Shown piece after piece: positions 8,101-16,513 of a DNA stretch of 46,005 bases. A program made the position numbers and the translations under genes. The notes below the pieces were generated by a model. It saw nothing but the letters and a program-made list of their open reading frames with translations. It did not search any database and was not told the origin of the DNA. Origin of the DNA: Actinomadura sp. CNU-125 (GTDB taxonomy: Bacteria; Actinomycetota; Actinomycetes; Streptosporangiales; Streptosporangiaceae); NCBI RefSeq assembly GCF_001942465.1, contig NZ_MKJY01000455.1, positions 1-46,005 of the forward strand, given 5' to 3'. The number at the start of each line of letters is the position of its first letter. Position 1 is the first letter of the stretch.

Positions 8101-8436
8101 ATGCAGTATGCGCTGCTGATCCATACCGAACCCGCTACGCCCGATGCCCCGTCGGACCAGGCTGACGACGCCGCGTTCGCCGCATACACGGACCTGGCGG
8201 AGGATCCCCGCTACGTCAGCGGGGCGGGGCTGGAGTCGGCCGACACCGCCACGTGCGTCCGGGTCGACGGCGGCAGGACGCTGATGACCGATGGCCCGTT
8301 CGCCGACACCAAGGAGATACTCGGCGGGATCTGCATCATCGAAGCCGCCGACCTGGACGAGGCCATCGACTTCGCCACCCGCGTCCTCGCCGCCCGCGAC
8401 GGGGTCATCGAGATCCGGCCGGTGAGCACGCGCTGA
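8101..8436 (+). CDS. YCII-related (DGPF) domain protein, ECF42 partner
   Basis: An 111-residue protein of the YCII/DGPF fold. It begins MQYALLIHTEP and carries the family signature LMTDGPFADTKE at the middle, then the closing strand DGVIEIRPVS. Genes of this family sit next to ECF42 sigma factors in many actinobacteria, and that is the case here: its TGA (8434-8436) lies five bases before the likely TTG start of the sigma factor. The biochemical role of DGPF proteins with ECF42 is not settled. The ATG at 8101 begins the conserved first strand. Confidence 0.88.
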   Translation: MQYALLIHTEPATPDAPSDQADDAAFAAYTDLAEDPRYVSGAGLESADTATCVRVDGGRTLMTDGPFADTKEILGGICIIEAADLDEAIDFATRVLAARDGVIEIRPVSTR

Positions 8437-8441
8437 CCCCG

Positions 8442-9596
8442 TTGGACGAAGTCTTCCGCGACGAGTGGGGCCGGGTGCTGGCCACGCTGGTCGGGATCTT
8501 CGGCGATCTGGACCGCGCCGAAGACGCGGCGCAAGAGGCGTTCACGATCGCGGCCGAACGCTGGCCGCGGACCGGAGTGCCCACCCATCGGAGGGCGTGG
8601 CTGGTCGCCACGGCCCGCAACCGCGCCATCGATCAGATCCGCCGCGAACGCACCCTGGCAGGGAGGATGCACTTGCTGCTGCCCTTGGAGGCGGACGTGG
8701 GCGAGTTCGACGACTCCGCGATCAAAGATGAGCGTCTGGAGTTGGTGTTCACCTGCTGCCACCCGGCATTGTCGCTGGAAGCGCAGGTGGCACTTACCCT
8801 CCGTGCCCTCGGCGGGCTGAGCACGACCGAGATCGCCCGCGCCTTCCTGGTCTCCGAGGAGACGATGAAGCGGCGCCTGTCCCGGGCCAAGGCGAAGATC
8901 GCCAAGGCCGGGATCCCGTTCGCCGTCCCGCCGGAACACCTGTTCCCGGACCGCCTCGACGCCGTCCTGGCAGTGATCTACCTCATCTACAACGAGGGCT
9001 ACGGCGGCCGGAGCGACCTGGGCGCCGAAGCCATCCACCTCGGGAACGTCCTCACCACACTGCTGCCCGAGCAGCCCGAGCCCCACGGCCTGCTCGCGCT
9101 GATGCTGTTGCACCACGCGCGGCGCCGGGCCCGGTTCGACGGAGACGACCTGGTTCTGCTCGCCGACCAGGACCGGTCCCTGTGGAACCCGCGGCAGCTC
9201 GCGGCGGGCCGTGCCGAGCTCGACCGCGGCATCGCGCTCGGCGGACGAGGGCCCTACCTCGTGCAGGCCGCGATCGCGGCCCTGCAGACCCAGGACCCGA
9301 TCGACTGGGTACAGATCGTCCGGCTCTACGACCGGCTCGTCGACCTCACGAACTCCGCCGTGGTGAAGCTGAACCGGGCCGTCGCGGTCGCACAGGCCGG
9401 CGATCCCGCCACCGCGCTGCGGATCCTCGACACGCTGGGCCTGGAGGACTACCAGTATCTGCACTCGACCCGCGGGGAACTGCTGCGCCGCCTCGGCCGC
9501 CGCACCGACGCCCGAACCGCCTACCGTCGAGCCCTCCAGCTGGCCACCTCCACACCCGAACGACGATTCCTGACCCGCCGACTCGAAACGACCTGA
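8442..9596 (+). CDS. ECF42-group RNA polymerase sigma factor with C-terminal extension
   Basis: A 384-residue extracytoplasmic-function sigma factor, about twice the length of a plain ECF. Sigma region 2 spans about residues 1-70 (DLDRAEDAAQEAFTIA and WLVATARNRAIDQIRRER). Region 4 spans about 105-155 (LSTTEIARAFLVSEETMKRR). The extension after residue 160 carries the ECF42-typical IYLIYNEGYGG motif and helical, TPR-like repeats, ending RRLGRRTDARTAYRRAL. No anti-sigma factor is adjacent; in ECF42 the extension itself is thought to control activity. TTG at 8442 is my start because it gives MDEVFRDEWG, the usual N-terminus. CTG at 8433 is the only nearer alternative. Confidence 0.9.
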   Translation: MDEVFRDEWGRVLATLVGIFGDLDRAEDAAQEAFTIAAERWPRTGVPTHRRAWLVATARNRAIDQIRRERTLAGRMHLLLPLEADVGEFDDSAIKDERLELVFTCCHPALSLEAQVALTLRALGGLSTTEIARAFLVSEETMKRRLSRAKAKIAKAGIPFAVPPEHLFPDRLDAVLAVIYLIYNEGYGGRSDLGAEAIHLGNVLTTLLPEQPEPHGLLALMLLHHARRRARFDGDDLVLLADQDRSLWNPRQLAAGRAELDRGIALGGRGPYLVQAAIAALQTQDPIDWVQIVRLYDRLVDLTNSAVVKLNRAVAVAQAGDPATALRILDTLGLEDYQYLHSTRGELLRRLGRRTDARTAYRRALQLATSTPERRFLTRRLETT

Positions 9597-9607
9597 AGAC
9601 CCCCGGC

Positions 9608-9822
9608 CCCCACCCGCGCGGGTATGTGCGGCCGTGCCCGGACGCGCCGCTCGCGGACCTCACCGAATTCAACCCCTCGATCGCGGGCGCGTCAGGCGGG
9701 ATGATCTCCAGCGGCGCCGACTTCGACCGGTTCCTGGGCGCGCCGACCCCGCGCCGACCGTCCAGAGCGCCCCGGCCTCAACGGGCCGTGGCGCTTCGGC
9801 GAGCATCCGGTGCCCTGATGTG
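9608..9822 (+). pseudogene. fragment of a beta-lactamase-like serine hydrolase
   Basis: The frame at 9611 reads HPRGYVRPCPDAPLADLTEF and then NPSIAGASGGMISSGADFDR-FLGA. This is the segment between the second and third motifs of serine beta-lactamase-like hydrolases. It aligns by eye with HPRGYIRAPDLIDVT and AAGDMVSTPAEIDRFFGALL of the gene at 5568-6599. The catalytic motifs on either side are missing and the sequence loses meaning after about 9745. It is a gene relic lying between the sigma factor and the exporter. Confidence 0.65.
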
Positions 9823-9894
9823 AGCCTGCACCTGCCAGATGTACCTTCAGCAGAGCGCTGGCTGCCCATCTCGGCGGGCCGCACTCTGGCGGGC

Positions 9895-11345
9895 ATGACA
9901 ACGAATGACCTCGCGCGGCTGGGGCCGCGCGGCCGGCTCGTCCTCCTCACGCTGTGCGGTGCGACGTTCATGACCGGGCTGGACTACTCGATCATCACCG
10001 TGGCGCTGCCGGAGATCGGCCGGGACCTGGGTTTCTCCGGCGCGGCGACGCTGCAATGGGTGGTCACCGCCTGCTTGCTGCCGACGGCGGCGTTGATGCC
10101 GTTGTTCGGGCGGGTGTCCGACGTGCTCGGCAGGCGGCGGCTGTTCCTCGCCGGGGTGGCGGCCTTCACCCTGTTCTCCCTGCTGGCCGGGCTCGCGCCG
10201 AGCCCGGGACCGCTGGTGGCCGCGCGCGCCGGACAGGGCGTCGCGGCGGCCATGATCGGTCCGACCGCGCTCGCGCTGATGACGGCCGCGTTCCCCGAAG
10301 GGCCGCGGCGCACCCGGGCGCTGGGGGTCAACGGGGCCCTGCTCTCGCTGGGATTCGTCATCGGGACGATCGGCGGCGGCCTCATCACCAGCGGCCTGAA
10401 CTGGCGCTGGACGATGCTCATCCTGTGCGGCATCGGACTGCTGGTCATGCTCGGCGCCCTCACGGTGGTCCGCGAGGACACCGGGCGGACACCCGCCCGG
10501 CTGGACGTCCCCGGCGCGATCCTCGTCGGCGGCGGGCTGTTCGCCCTGGTCTACGGCATCTCCACCGGGGCCGGGGCGGGCTGGGGCAGCGCGCGGACTC
10601 TGGGGACGCTGGCCGCCTCGGCGATCCTGCTCGGTTCCTTCCTGCTGGTCGAGGCCCGCGCCGCGGCCCCCTTGGTCCCGCTGCGGCTGCTGCGCCGTCC
10701 GACGGTCAAGTGGGGGATGACGATCGGGCTGGTCACCTTCGGGATGTGCGGCGGGGCGACCCTGCTGCTCAGCATCTACATGCAGGACGTCCTGGGGTAC
10801 TCGCCGCTGCAGACCGGCCTCGGCTTCCTGGGCGAGGGTGTCGCGGCCCTGCTCGCCGGGACCCTGGCGGCCCGGCTGATCGGGATGCGCGGCACGGCCA
10901 CCACGATCGCGGTCGGTCTGAGCGTGCAGGCCGTCGGCACCGCGGCGATGGCGTTCCTGCCGAGCGAGGGCGGCCTGGTCCTGTTGACGGCGACCTCGGC
11001 CACGATGGGCTTCGGGCACGTCCTGACGGTGGTTGCGGCCATCACGACGATCACCTCCGGCCTCGACGAGGCCGACCAGGGCGTCGCGGGCGGCCTCGCC
11101 CAGCTGCCCACCTTCGTCGGCGCCATCGGCGTCGCCGGGCTCACCGCGGTCTTCTCGGCCCGCAGCGAAGCGCTCGCCTCCTCCACCACGGAGCGTCGGC
11201 CGCCCTGGGCGGGCTGCACGTCGCGTTCCTGGTGGCGGGTGCGGTCGCGCTCCTCGGCGCCGCCGGTGCCGTCCTGCTCCGCCGGACGGACGCCGCGCGC
11301 CCCACCCCACGCCCGTCCGAGCGCGAAACGGCCCCGACCCCGTGA
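9895..11345 (+). CDS. MFS drug-efflux transporter (DHA2, EmrB/QacA-like), frameshifted near the C-terminus
   Basis: Proton-coupled exporter with about 14 predicted membrane helices. The N-terminal helix carries the DHA2 signature LDYSIITVALPEIGRDL. The loop between helices 2 and 3 carries the MFS motif A, GRVSDVLGRRR. From the ATG at 9895 the frame is good to about 11185. The expected last helix (ALGGLHVAFLVAGAVALLGA) then continues in the next frame to a stop at 11345, so one base is missing near ACCACGGAGCG. The unshifted frame runs on to 11520 through arginine-rich nonsense. It is convergent with the XRE regulator; substrate unknown. Confidence 0.85.
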
Positions 11346-11371
11346 GAACCTCCCTCACCAGCCAGGACGCC

Positions 11372-12229
11372 CTAAGTGGCTGTCACGGCCCCACCGGCGA
11401 CGAGTTCGGCCAGCCGCCGCAACCGATCCTGCGACGGCGAGCCAACCTCCGCCTGGAAGACCGTCATCCCCTGGCCCTCGTCATCGGGACTGCGCAGGAA
11501 CTCGGCGGTCAGGGACATGACGCCCACATCCGGGTGCCGGTAGTCGCGGGTGATGGACGCGCAATGGCTCACCGGATGCTCGCTCCACAGCGTGCGGAAC
11601 TCCGGGCTGGCCGCCAGCAGTTCCTCGATCAGCGCGGTCAGCCCTTCATCGCTTGGAAACCTGCTCAGGGCCCCCTCCAGGTAGGCGATGTCATCGCGGG
11701 CCTTCTGCTCCCAGTCGACGTACAGCCCACGGGAGAACTCCGTCTCCAGAAAGTCCATACGGACGAAGTTCGGCTTCTCTTCGCCCTCGAAGGGCCGGTG
11801 CGGCGCCAGCAGAGCGTGCGCCAGGCGGTTCCACGCCAGGATGTCGCCCCGCCTGCCCACCGCGATGGCGGGCGCCCCGGCGAACGAATCAACCATCAGC
11901 TTGAGACCGGGACGCAACCGTTCCGGCTCGGCGGCCCGTCGGCGGACGCGCGACGCCCTGGCCAGCCGACGCAGGTGCGCGACCTCCTCGCCGTCCAGCT
12001 TGAGGACGCGGGCCAGGGAGTCAAGGACCTCCTCGGACACGTTCGGGCCCTGCCCCTGCTCCAGCCGTGTGTAGTAGCCGACGCTGACGCCGGCGAGCGA
12101 CGCCAGCTCCTCTCTGCGCAACCCGGCTACCCGCCGATGCCGCAATCCCGGACGCAGTCCCACGTCCTCCGGCCGGAGGCGGTCTCGACGCGACCGCAGG
12201 AACTCGCCAAGCGCTGAACTCGGGTACAT
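11372..12229 (-). CDS. XRE-family regulator with MmyB-like ligand-binding domain
   Basis: A 285-residue transcription factor. The N-terminal helix-turn-helix covers about residues 8-80, with the group-specific VAGLRREELASLAGVSVGYY and the motif TRLEQGQGPNVSEEVLDSLA. The C-terminal MmyB-like, PAS-related domain (about 110-270) has the usual DILAWNRLAHALL and a closing EVGSPSQDRLRRLAEL. Such regulators commonly control an adjacent short-chain dehydrogenase or oxidoreductase, and an SDR gene lies just upstream on the same strand. The ATG at 12229 gives the standard N-terminus. Confidence 0.9.
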   Translation of the reverse strand: MYPSSALGEFLRSRRDRLRPEDVGLRPGLRHRRVAGLRREELASLAGVSVGYYTRLEQGQGPNVSEEVLDSLARVLKLDGEEVAHLRRLARASRVRRRAAEPERLRPGLKLMVDSFAGAPAIAVGRRGDILAWNRLAHALLAPHRPFEGEEKPNFVRMDFLETEFSRGLYVDWEQKARDDIAYLEGALSRFPSDEGLTALIEELLAASPEFRTLWSEHPVSHCASITRDYRHPDVGVMSLTAEFLRSPDDEGQGMTVFQAEVGSPSQDRLRRLAELVAGGAVTAT

Positions 12230-12384
12230 ACGCCCAAGGTTGCCACCACCGCTTCAAGCCCCCGACCTCGCGGACTGCCCCACCCGGCACAGGCGAACCG
12301 TGAGAATCGGAGCGTGCGCGTGGAGCTTGCGACTCGGTGATACCGCCTTGCCCGGTGTTTTCGGTGATCCACTGCTCAGCCGGA

Positions 12385-13269
12385 TCAGACCGGCTGCTCA
12401 AGAGTGGGCAGGGGAAACTTGATGTTGGTGAGGAGTTCGGAAACCTCCCAGAGCTTTTGTGCGGTGTCATCGTCGAGTGCCTTGCCGGACAGTTCTTCGA
12501 GGGCGGCGGGGCCGCGTACCCCGAACCGGCTGGGGCCGGAGAAGCCGGCGGCGGGGACGTCGCCGACGGTGGCCAGCAGGGTCGGTCGGGCCCCGCCTTC
12601 GGGACTTTGGGCCAGTAGCCGCGTTCCCAGGGCGAGGGTGTGGTCGATGATCCGCTGGCCGGTGGTCATGGTGAATCCGGTGGCCGCCCAGCCGGGATGC
12701 GCTGCCGTGGCCAGGATCGGTGAGCCGGCCCTGCTCAGGCGGCGCTGCAGTTCTCGGGTGAACAGCAGGTTGGCCAGCTTGCTCTGTCCGTAGGCGCCGA
12801 ACGGGCGGTAGGGCCGTCGTTGCCACTGCAGGTCCTCGAAGTCGATGTGTGCGCTGCGGTAATTGGTGGAGGACACGGTGATCACCCGCCCGGTGATCTG
12901 GCCGAGGAGCAGATTCGTCAAGGCGAAGTGCCCGAGATGGTTGATGCCGAGCTGGCTCTCGAAACCGTCGGCGGTGTGCTGCAGGGTGTGGGTCATGGAA
13001 CCGGCGTTGTTGATCAGATAGTCGATGGGGCCGTCGGTCGTGCGGGCGAACTCCCGCACGGAGGCCAGCGACCCGAGGTCGAGCGGGCGTGACTCGGCGC
13101 GGCCGCCCATCTCGGCGGCGGCCGCGCGGCCGCGGGTCTGGTCGCGCACGGCGAGGATGACCCGTGCGCCCTTCGCGGCCAGTGCGGCAGCGGTGGCCTT
13201 GCCGATGCCGCTGCTGCCGCCGGTGATGATCACGGTCCGGCCGGTCTGATCGGGAATGTGCGTGGTCAT
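12385..13269 (-). CDS. short-chain dehydrogenase/reductase
   Basis: NAD(P)-dependent oxidoreductase of 294 residues with a Rossmann fold. The cofactor loop is TGGSSGIGK near residue 17, the structural motif is NNAG near residue 89, and the catalytic pair is in YGQSK with the Ser in TVSSTNYRS. Overall it resembles the retinol-dehydrogenase/WWOX-like SDR group. The ATG at 13269 is preferred over longer in-frame extensions because it directly precedes the first strand. It is 155 bases upstream of the XRE regulator on the same strand. Substrate unknown. Confidence 0.88.
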   Translation of the reverse strand: MTTHIPDQTGRTVIITGGSSGIGKATAAALAAKGARVILAVRDQTRGRAAAAEMGGRAESRPLDLGSLASVREFARTTDGPIDYLINNAGSMTHTLQHTADGFESQLGINHLGHFALTNLLLGQITGRVITVSSTNYRSAHIDFEDLQWQRRPYRPFGAYGQSKLANLLFTRELQRRLSRAGSPILATAAHPGWAATGFTMTTGQRIIDHTLALGTRLLAQSPEGGARPTLLATVGDVPAAGFSGPSRFGVRGPAALEELSGKALDDDTAQKLWEVSELLTNIKFPLPTLEQPV

Positions 13270-13339
13270 GAGGTGATGGCGGTCTTTCCGTGATCGTGTT
13301 GCGCGGTGTTCAAGGTCGATGGTTTTCGGATGTGCCGAT

Positions 13340-13600
13340 TTACAGGCCGTCCCAGAAGTCCGACAGCATGCGGGCGGCCCGGGCCGGGCCCTGAAGCATC
13401 CACCAGTGACCGAGCGCGTCGAGGTCGACGGCACGGGCACCGGCGCGGTGGGCGGCACCGAAGCCTGCGGGAAGTGCGGCGCCGAAGCCCGGAGGCGAAA
13501 GCAGGACCACGTCCTGCTGCCGGGACTCGGGCAGTTCGCCGATCAGAGGTGTCCAGACCGCAGAGGTCACCGGGACGCCATGGACAAAAACAATGGTCAT
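13340..13600 (-). pseudogene. alpha/beta hydrolase with an internal deletion
   Basis: The 86-residue frame joins the beginning of an alpha/beta hydrolase (MTIVFVHGVPVTSAVW, then LSPPGFGAALPAGFGA) directly to its end (VDLDALGHWWMLQGPARAAR and a closing FW). It keeps the oxyanion-hole HG and the catalytic His of GHWW but lacks the nucleophile elbow GxSxG and the acid residue. Normal family members are about 240 residues, so roughly 150 residues are gone in frame. It is divergent from the LysR regulator and was probably its target. Confidence 0.7.
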
Positions 13601-13642
13601 ACCAGGAAGGACACCACCAGGTCGGCGTAGGCGTCCAAGACC

Positions 13643-13674
13643 TGCATTGCACCCCGTTATGCAAGAAATGCATA
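13643..13674. promoter_or_regulatory. three-half-site candidate operator for the LysR regulator
   Basis: The half-site TGCAT/ATGCA occurs three times in 32 bases: TGCAT at 13643-13647, TATGCA at 13658-13663 and TGCATA at 13669-13674. The first pair is TGCAT-N11-ATGCA, the classical LysR T-N11-A layout. The second pair is a perfect repeat, TATGCA-N5-TGCATA. It lies between the divergent LysR gene and the hydrolase remnant. Confidence 0.55.
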
Positions 13675-13696
13675 GCGGAGGCTAGTGTCTGGGGAC

Positions 13697-14577
13697 ATGC
13701 CTCCCGATCTGGACCTACGGCTGGTCCGATACTTCACGGTCGTCGCCGAGCGGCTGAACTTCGCACAGGCGGCCGAGGAACTGCGTGTCGCCCAGCCTTC
13801 CCTGAGCCGCCAGATCCAGCGCCTGGAGAACACTCTCGGCGTGCGTCTGCTGGAGCGCACCACCCGGGGCAGCCGCCTCACCGCTGCGGGTGCGGTCTTC
13901 CTGCCCCAGGCGCAGCAACTGCTGCACGGCGCCCAGCAGGCGGTCCTGACCGCCTTGGCCGCGGCGCCCGCGCGCACGATCACCATCGGGTACGTCGACG
14001 ACCTCGTCATCACCCCCGCCGTGCGCAAACTGCGCAATCGATGTCCCGACGCCCACGTCCGTACTCGTCACCTCGGCTCGCAGGACGCCTCCACGCTGCT
14101 GGACAGGCAGGTCGATGTCCTGGTCGCCCGCACGCCGCTGCCGATCCCGGCCGAGGACCTGGAGGTGACGGTCCTGTACTCCGAGGCCCGGGTCCTGCTG
14201 GTGCCCGCCTCACACCGCCTGGCCGGGAAAGAAGCGGTCACGGCCGACGACATCGCCGCGGAACCACTCGTGGGCTGTACCGGCATGGGCGCCGAATGGA
14301 CCACCTTCTGGCGGCTCGAACCCCGATCAGGCAGCGAACCCGCCCCGTTGGGCCCCACCTTGGCCGAGACCTACGAGGACAAGATCGAGGCCATCGCCGA
14401 CGGCACCGCCATCGCCATCGTCCCGGCCGCGACCGGCGCTACACCCTGCGCCCCGACCTGGTCACCGTTGCGCTCGACGGGATCGAGCCCTGCCAGATCG
14501 TCGTGGCCGCCCGGACCGCGGACACGAACCCGCTCGTCACAGAGTTCGTGCGATCCGCGAAGGATCTCCTGGGCTAG
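13697..14577 (+). CDS. LysR-family transcriptional regulator, frameshifted near the C-terminus
   Basis: About 293 residues when repaired. The N-terminal winged helix reads DLDLRLVRYFTVVAERLNFA and AEELRVAQPSLSRQIQRLE, the unmistakable LysR DNA-binding domain. The effector domain follows (TITIGYVDDLVITPAVRKL). The first frame is good to about 14430. The end of the protein (RRYTLRPDLVTVALDGIEPC) then continues one frame on to a stop at 14577, so a base is missing near GGCCGCGACC. Left unrepaired, the frame happens to run open into the next gene. ATG 13697 is chosen; GTG 13685, with GGAGG three bases before it, is possible. It probably controls itself and the divergent genes. Confidence 0.85.
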
Positions 14578-14639
14578 ATCCACTCCGCACCGTCCACTCG
14601 ACCGCGGCGATTACGAGAGGCGCGGCGTGCGGAAGGTGC

Positions 14640-14707
14640 GGGGTGAGGATCGGGCGGGTGTGGGGAGCGGGGTGGGGGTTTCGGGTGGGGTGTCCGGGTG
14701 GGGACGG
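14640..14707 (+). other. G-run tract with quadruplex-forming pattern, upstream of pruA
   Basis: In the 214-base gap before pruA the plus strand is nearly free of C and holds many runs of three to five G separated by one to seven bases, for example GGGCGGGTGTGGGGAGCGGG. This meets the simple G3+N1-7 quadruplex rule several times over. No promoter elements are evident within it. Confidence 0.5.
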
Positions 14708-14791
14708 GGTGCGGCGGGGAGGCATCGGAAAGGGACGAAGGGGTACTTCCCGGGGCGTCGACATCGCCGTTGGACTTTGCGGGAGCATCGC

Positions 14792-16423
14792 ATGGACGCC
14801 GTCACCACCGTCCCGGTTCCGGTGAACGAGCCGGTCAAGGGGTACGCGCCGGGCAGCCCGGAACGGGCCGCGCTGGAGGCCGGGATCAAGGAGCTCGGGG
14901 GGACGGAGACCGAGCTGACGATGACGATCGGGGGCGAGCGGCGGATGGGGGCGGGGGAGCCCATCGCCGTGGTCGAGCCGCACGATCACGGGCATGTCCT
15001 CGGACGGATGGGGGACGCGGCGGAGGCCGATGTGGCCGAGGCGATCGCGGCGGCGCGGGAGGCCGCCCCCGGGTGGCGCGCGATGTCGTTCGACGACCGG
15101 GCGGCGATCTTCCTGCGCGCGGCGGATCTGCTCGCGGGGCCGTGGCGGCCGACGCTGAACGCGGCGACGATCCTCGGGCAGTCGAAGTCGGTCCAGCAGG
15201 CGGAGATCGACGCGGCGTGCGAGCTGATCGACTTCTGGCGGTTCAACGTCGCGTACGCCCGGCAGATCCAGGAGACGCAGCCCCGCTCGTCGCCGGGCGT
15301 GTGGAACCGGATGGAGTACCGGCCGCTGGAAGGGTTCGTTCTCGCGATCACGCCGTTCAACTTCTCCGCGATCGCGGGGAACCTGCCGACCGCGCCCGCC
15401 TTGATGGGCAACGTCGTCGTGTGGAAGCCGTCTCCGACGCAGCAACTGGCCGCGCACTTCACGATGCGGGTGCTGGAGGCCGCGGGGCTGCCGCCCGGGG
15501 TCATCAACATGGTGACCGGGAACGGGCGGGCGGTCTCGGAGATCGCGTTGCGGCGGCCCGATCTGGCGGGGCTGCACTTCACCGGGTCGGTGGGCACCTT
15601 CCAGGCGCTGTGGCGGACGATCGGCGAGAACATCGCCGGGTACCGGGGGTATCCGCGCATCGTCGGCGAGACGGGCGGCAAGGACTTCGTGGTCGCGCAT
15701 CCGTCGGCCGATCCCGCGGTGCTCAAGACCGCGCTGGTGCGGGGCGCGTTCGAGTACCAGGGGCAGAAGTGCTCCGCGGCCTCGCGGGCGTACGTTCCGC
15801 GTTCGATCTGGGACGGGATGCGCGACGAGTTCTGCGCCGAGACCGAGGCGCTCACGATGGGGAACGTGGGGGCGGACCTGTCGACGTTCATGGGGGCGGT
15901 CATCGACGGGCGCGCCTTCGCGAAGCACCGCGCCGCGATCGAGCGGGCCCGCTCGATCGACTCGATGAAGATCCTCGTGGGGGGCGAGCTGGACGACTCG
16001 CGCGGCTACTTCGTGCGGCCGACGGTCCTGGAGTCGGCGGACCCGACCGACGAGATCTTCACGAAGGAGTACTTCGGGCCGATCCTCGGCGTGCACGTCT
16101 ACGACGACGCCGACTACGACCGGGTGCTGCGCCAGATGGAGGGCGTGTCGGAGTACGGGCTCACCGGCGCGGTCATCGCCGACGATCGTGCCGCGATCGC
16201 CGGGGCCACCGAGACCCTGCGGTTCGCCGCCGGGAACTTCTACGTCAACGACAAGCCCACCGGGTCGATCGTGGGGCAGCAGCCGTTCGGTGGCGCGCGG
16301 GCGAGCGGGACGAACGACAAGGCCGGGTCGGTGTTCAATCTGACGAGGTGGACCAGCGCGCGTGTCATCAAGGAGTCGTTCGTCCCGCCGACCGACTACC
16401 GCTACCCGCACATGGGGCCCTGA
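14792..16423 (+). CDS. pruA: L-glutamate gamma-semialdehyde (P5C) dehydrogenase
   Basis: Oxidises glutamate-gamma-semialdehyde to glutamate with NAD, the second step of proline breakdown. At 543 residues it is the usual length for the stand-alone enzyme. Visible family features are NAD-binding TPFNFSAIAGNLPTAPALMG, LHFTGSVGTFQALWRTIGEN, the general base in GETGGKDFVV, the catalytic Cys in GQKCSAASRAYVP and the C-terminal PFGGARASGTNDKAG. The ATG at 14792 follows the ribosome binding site GGGAG at 14781-14785. Proline dehydrogenase, its usual partner, is not adjacent. NAD-glutamate dehydrogenase at 21.7 kb could take glutamate onward to 2-oxoglutarate. Confidence 0.95.
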   Translation: MDAVTTVPVPVNEPVKGYAPGSPERAALEAGIKELGGTETELTMTIGGERRMGAGEPIAVVEPHDHGHVLGRMGDAAEADVAEAIAAAREAAPGWRAMSFDDRAAIFLRAADLLAGPWRPTLNAATILGQSKSVQQAEIDAACELIDFWRFNVAYARQIQETQPRSSPGVWNRMEYRPLEGFVLAITPFNFSAIAGNLPTAPALMGNVVVWKPSPTQQLAAHFTMRVLEAAGLPPGVINMVTGNGRAVSEIALRRPDLAGLHFTGSVGTFQALWRTIGENIAGYRGYPRIVGETGGKDFVVAHPSADPAVLKTALVRGAFEYQGQKCSAASRAYVPRSIWDGMRDEFCAETEALTMGNVGADLSTFMGAVIDGRAFAKHRAAIERARSIDSMKILVGGELDDSRGYFVRPTVLESADPTDEIFTKEYFGPILGVHVYDDADYDRVLRQMEGVSEYGLTGAVIADDRAAIAGATETLRFAAGNFYVNDKPTGSIVGQQPFGGARASGTNDKAGSVFNLTRWTSARVIKESFVPPTDYRYPHMGP

Positions 16424-16465
16424 CCGCCCGGTTGCCAGGAGCGCCCGTGAGGATCGACGATAAGG

Positions 16466-16489
16466 GCGCCCGCCGCCCCCGGCGGGCGC
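16466..16489 (+). terminator. GC hairpin after pruA
   Basis: GCGCCCGCCG, loop CCCC, CGGCGGGCGC: a perfect ten-base-pair stem 43 bases after the pruA stop and 25 bases before the next start. There is no T-run, as is common for terminators in this group. Confidence 0.5.
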
Positions 16490-16513
16490 TCCACCGACGA
16501 CCATGGGAACGGG

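Noticed and set aside
11190..11520. Long arginine/proline-rich C-terminal extension of the MFS transporter
   Set aside because: The expected last membrane helix is in the neighbouring frame, and the extension is antisense to the XRE gene; it is a frameshift artefact.
13685..16423. A single 912-residue open frame apparently fusing a LysR regulator to P5C dehydrogenase
   Set aside because: The LysR C-terminus continues in another frame to 14577, the stretch 14430-14790 in the fused frame is low-complexity nonsense, and pruA has its own ribosome binding site and ATG at 14792.
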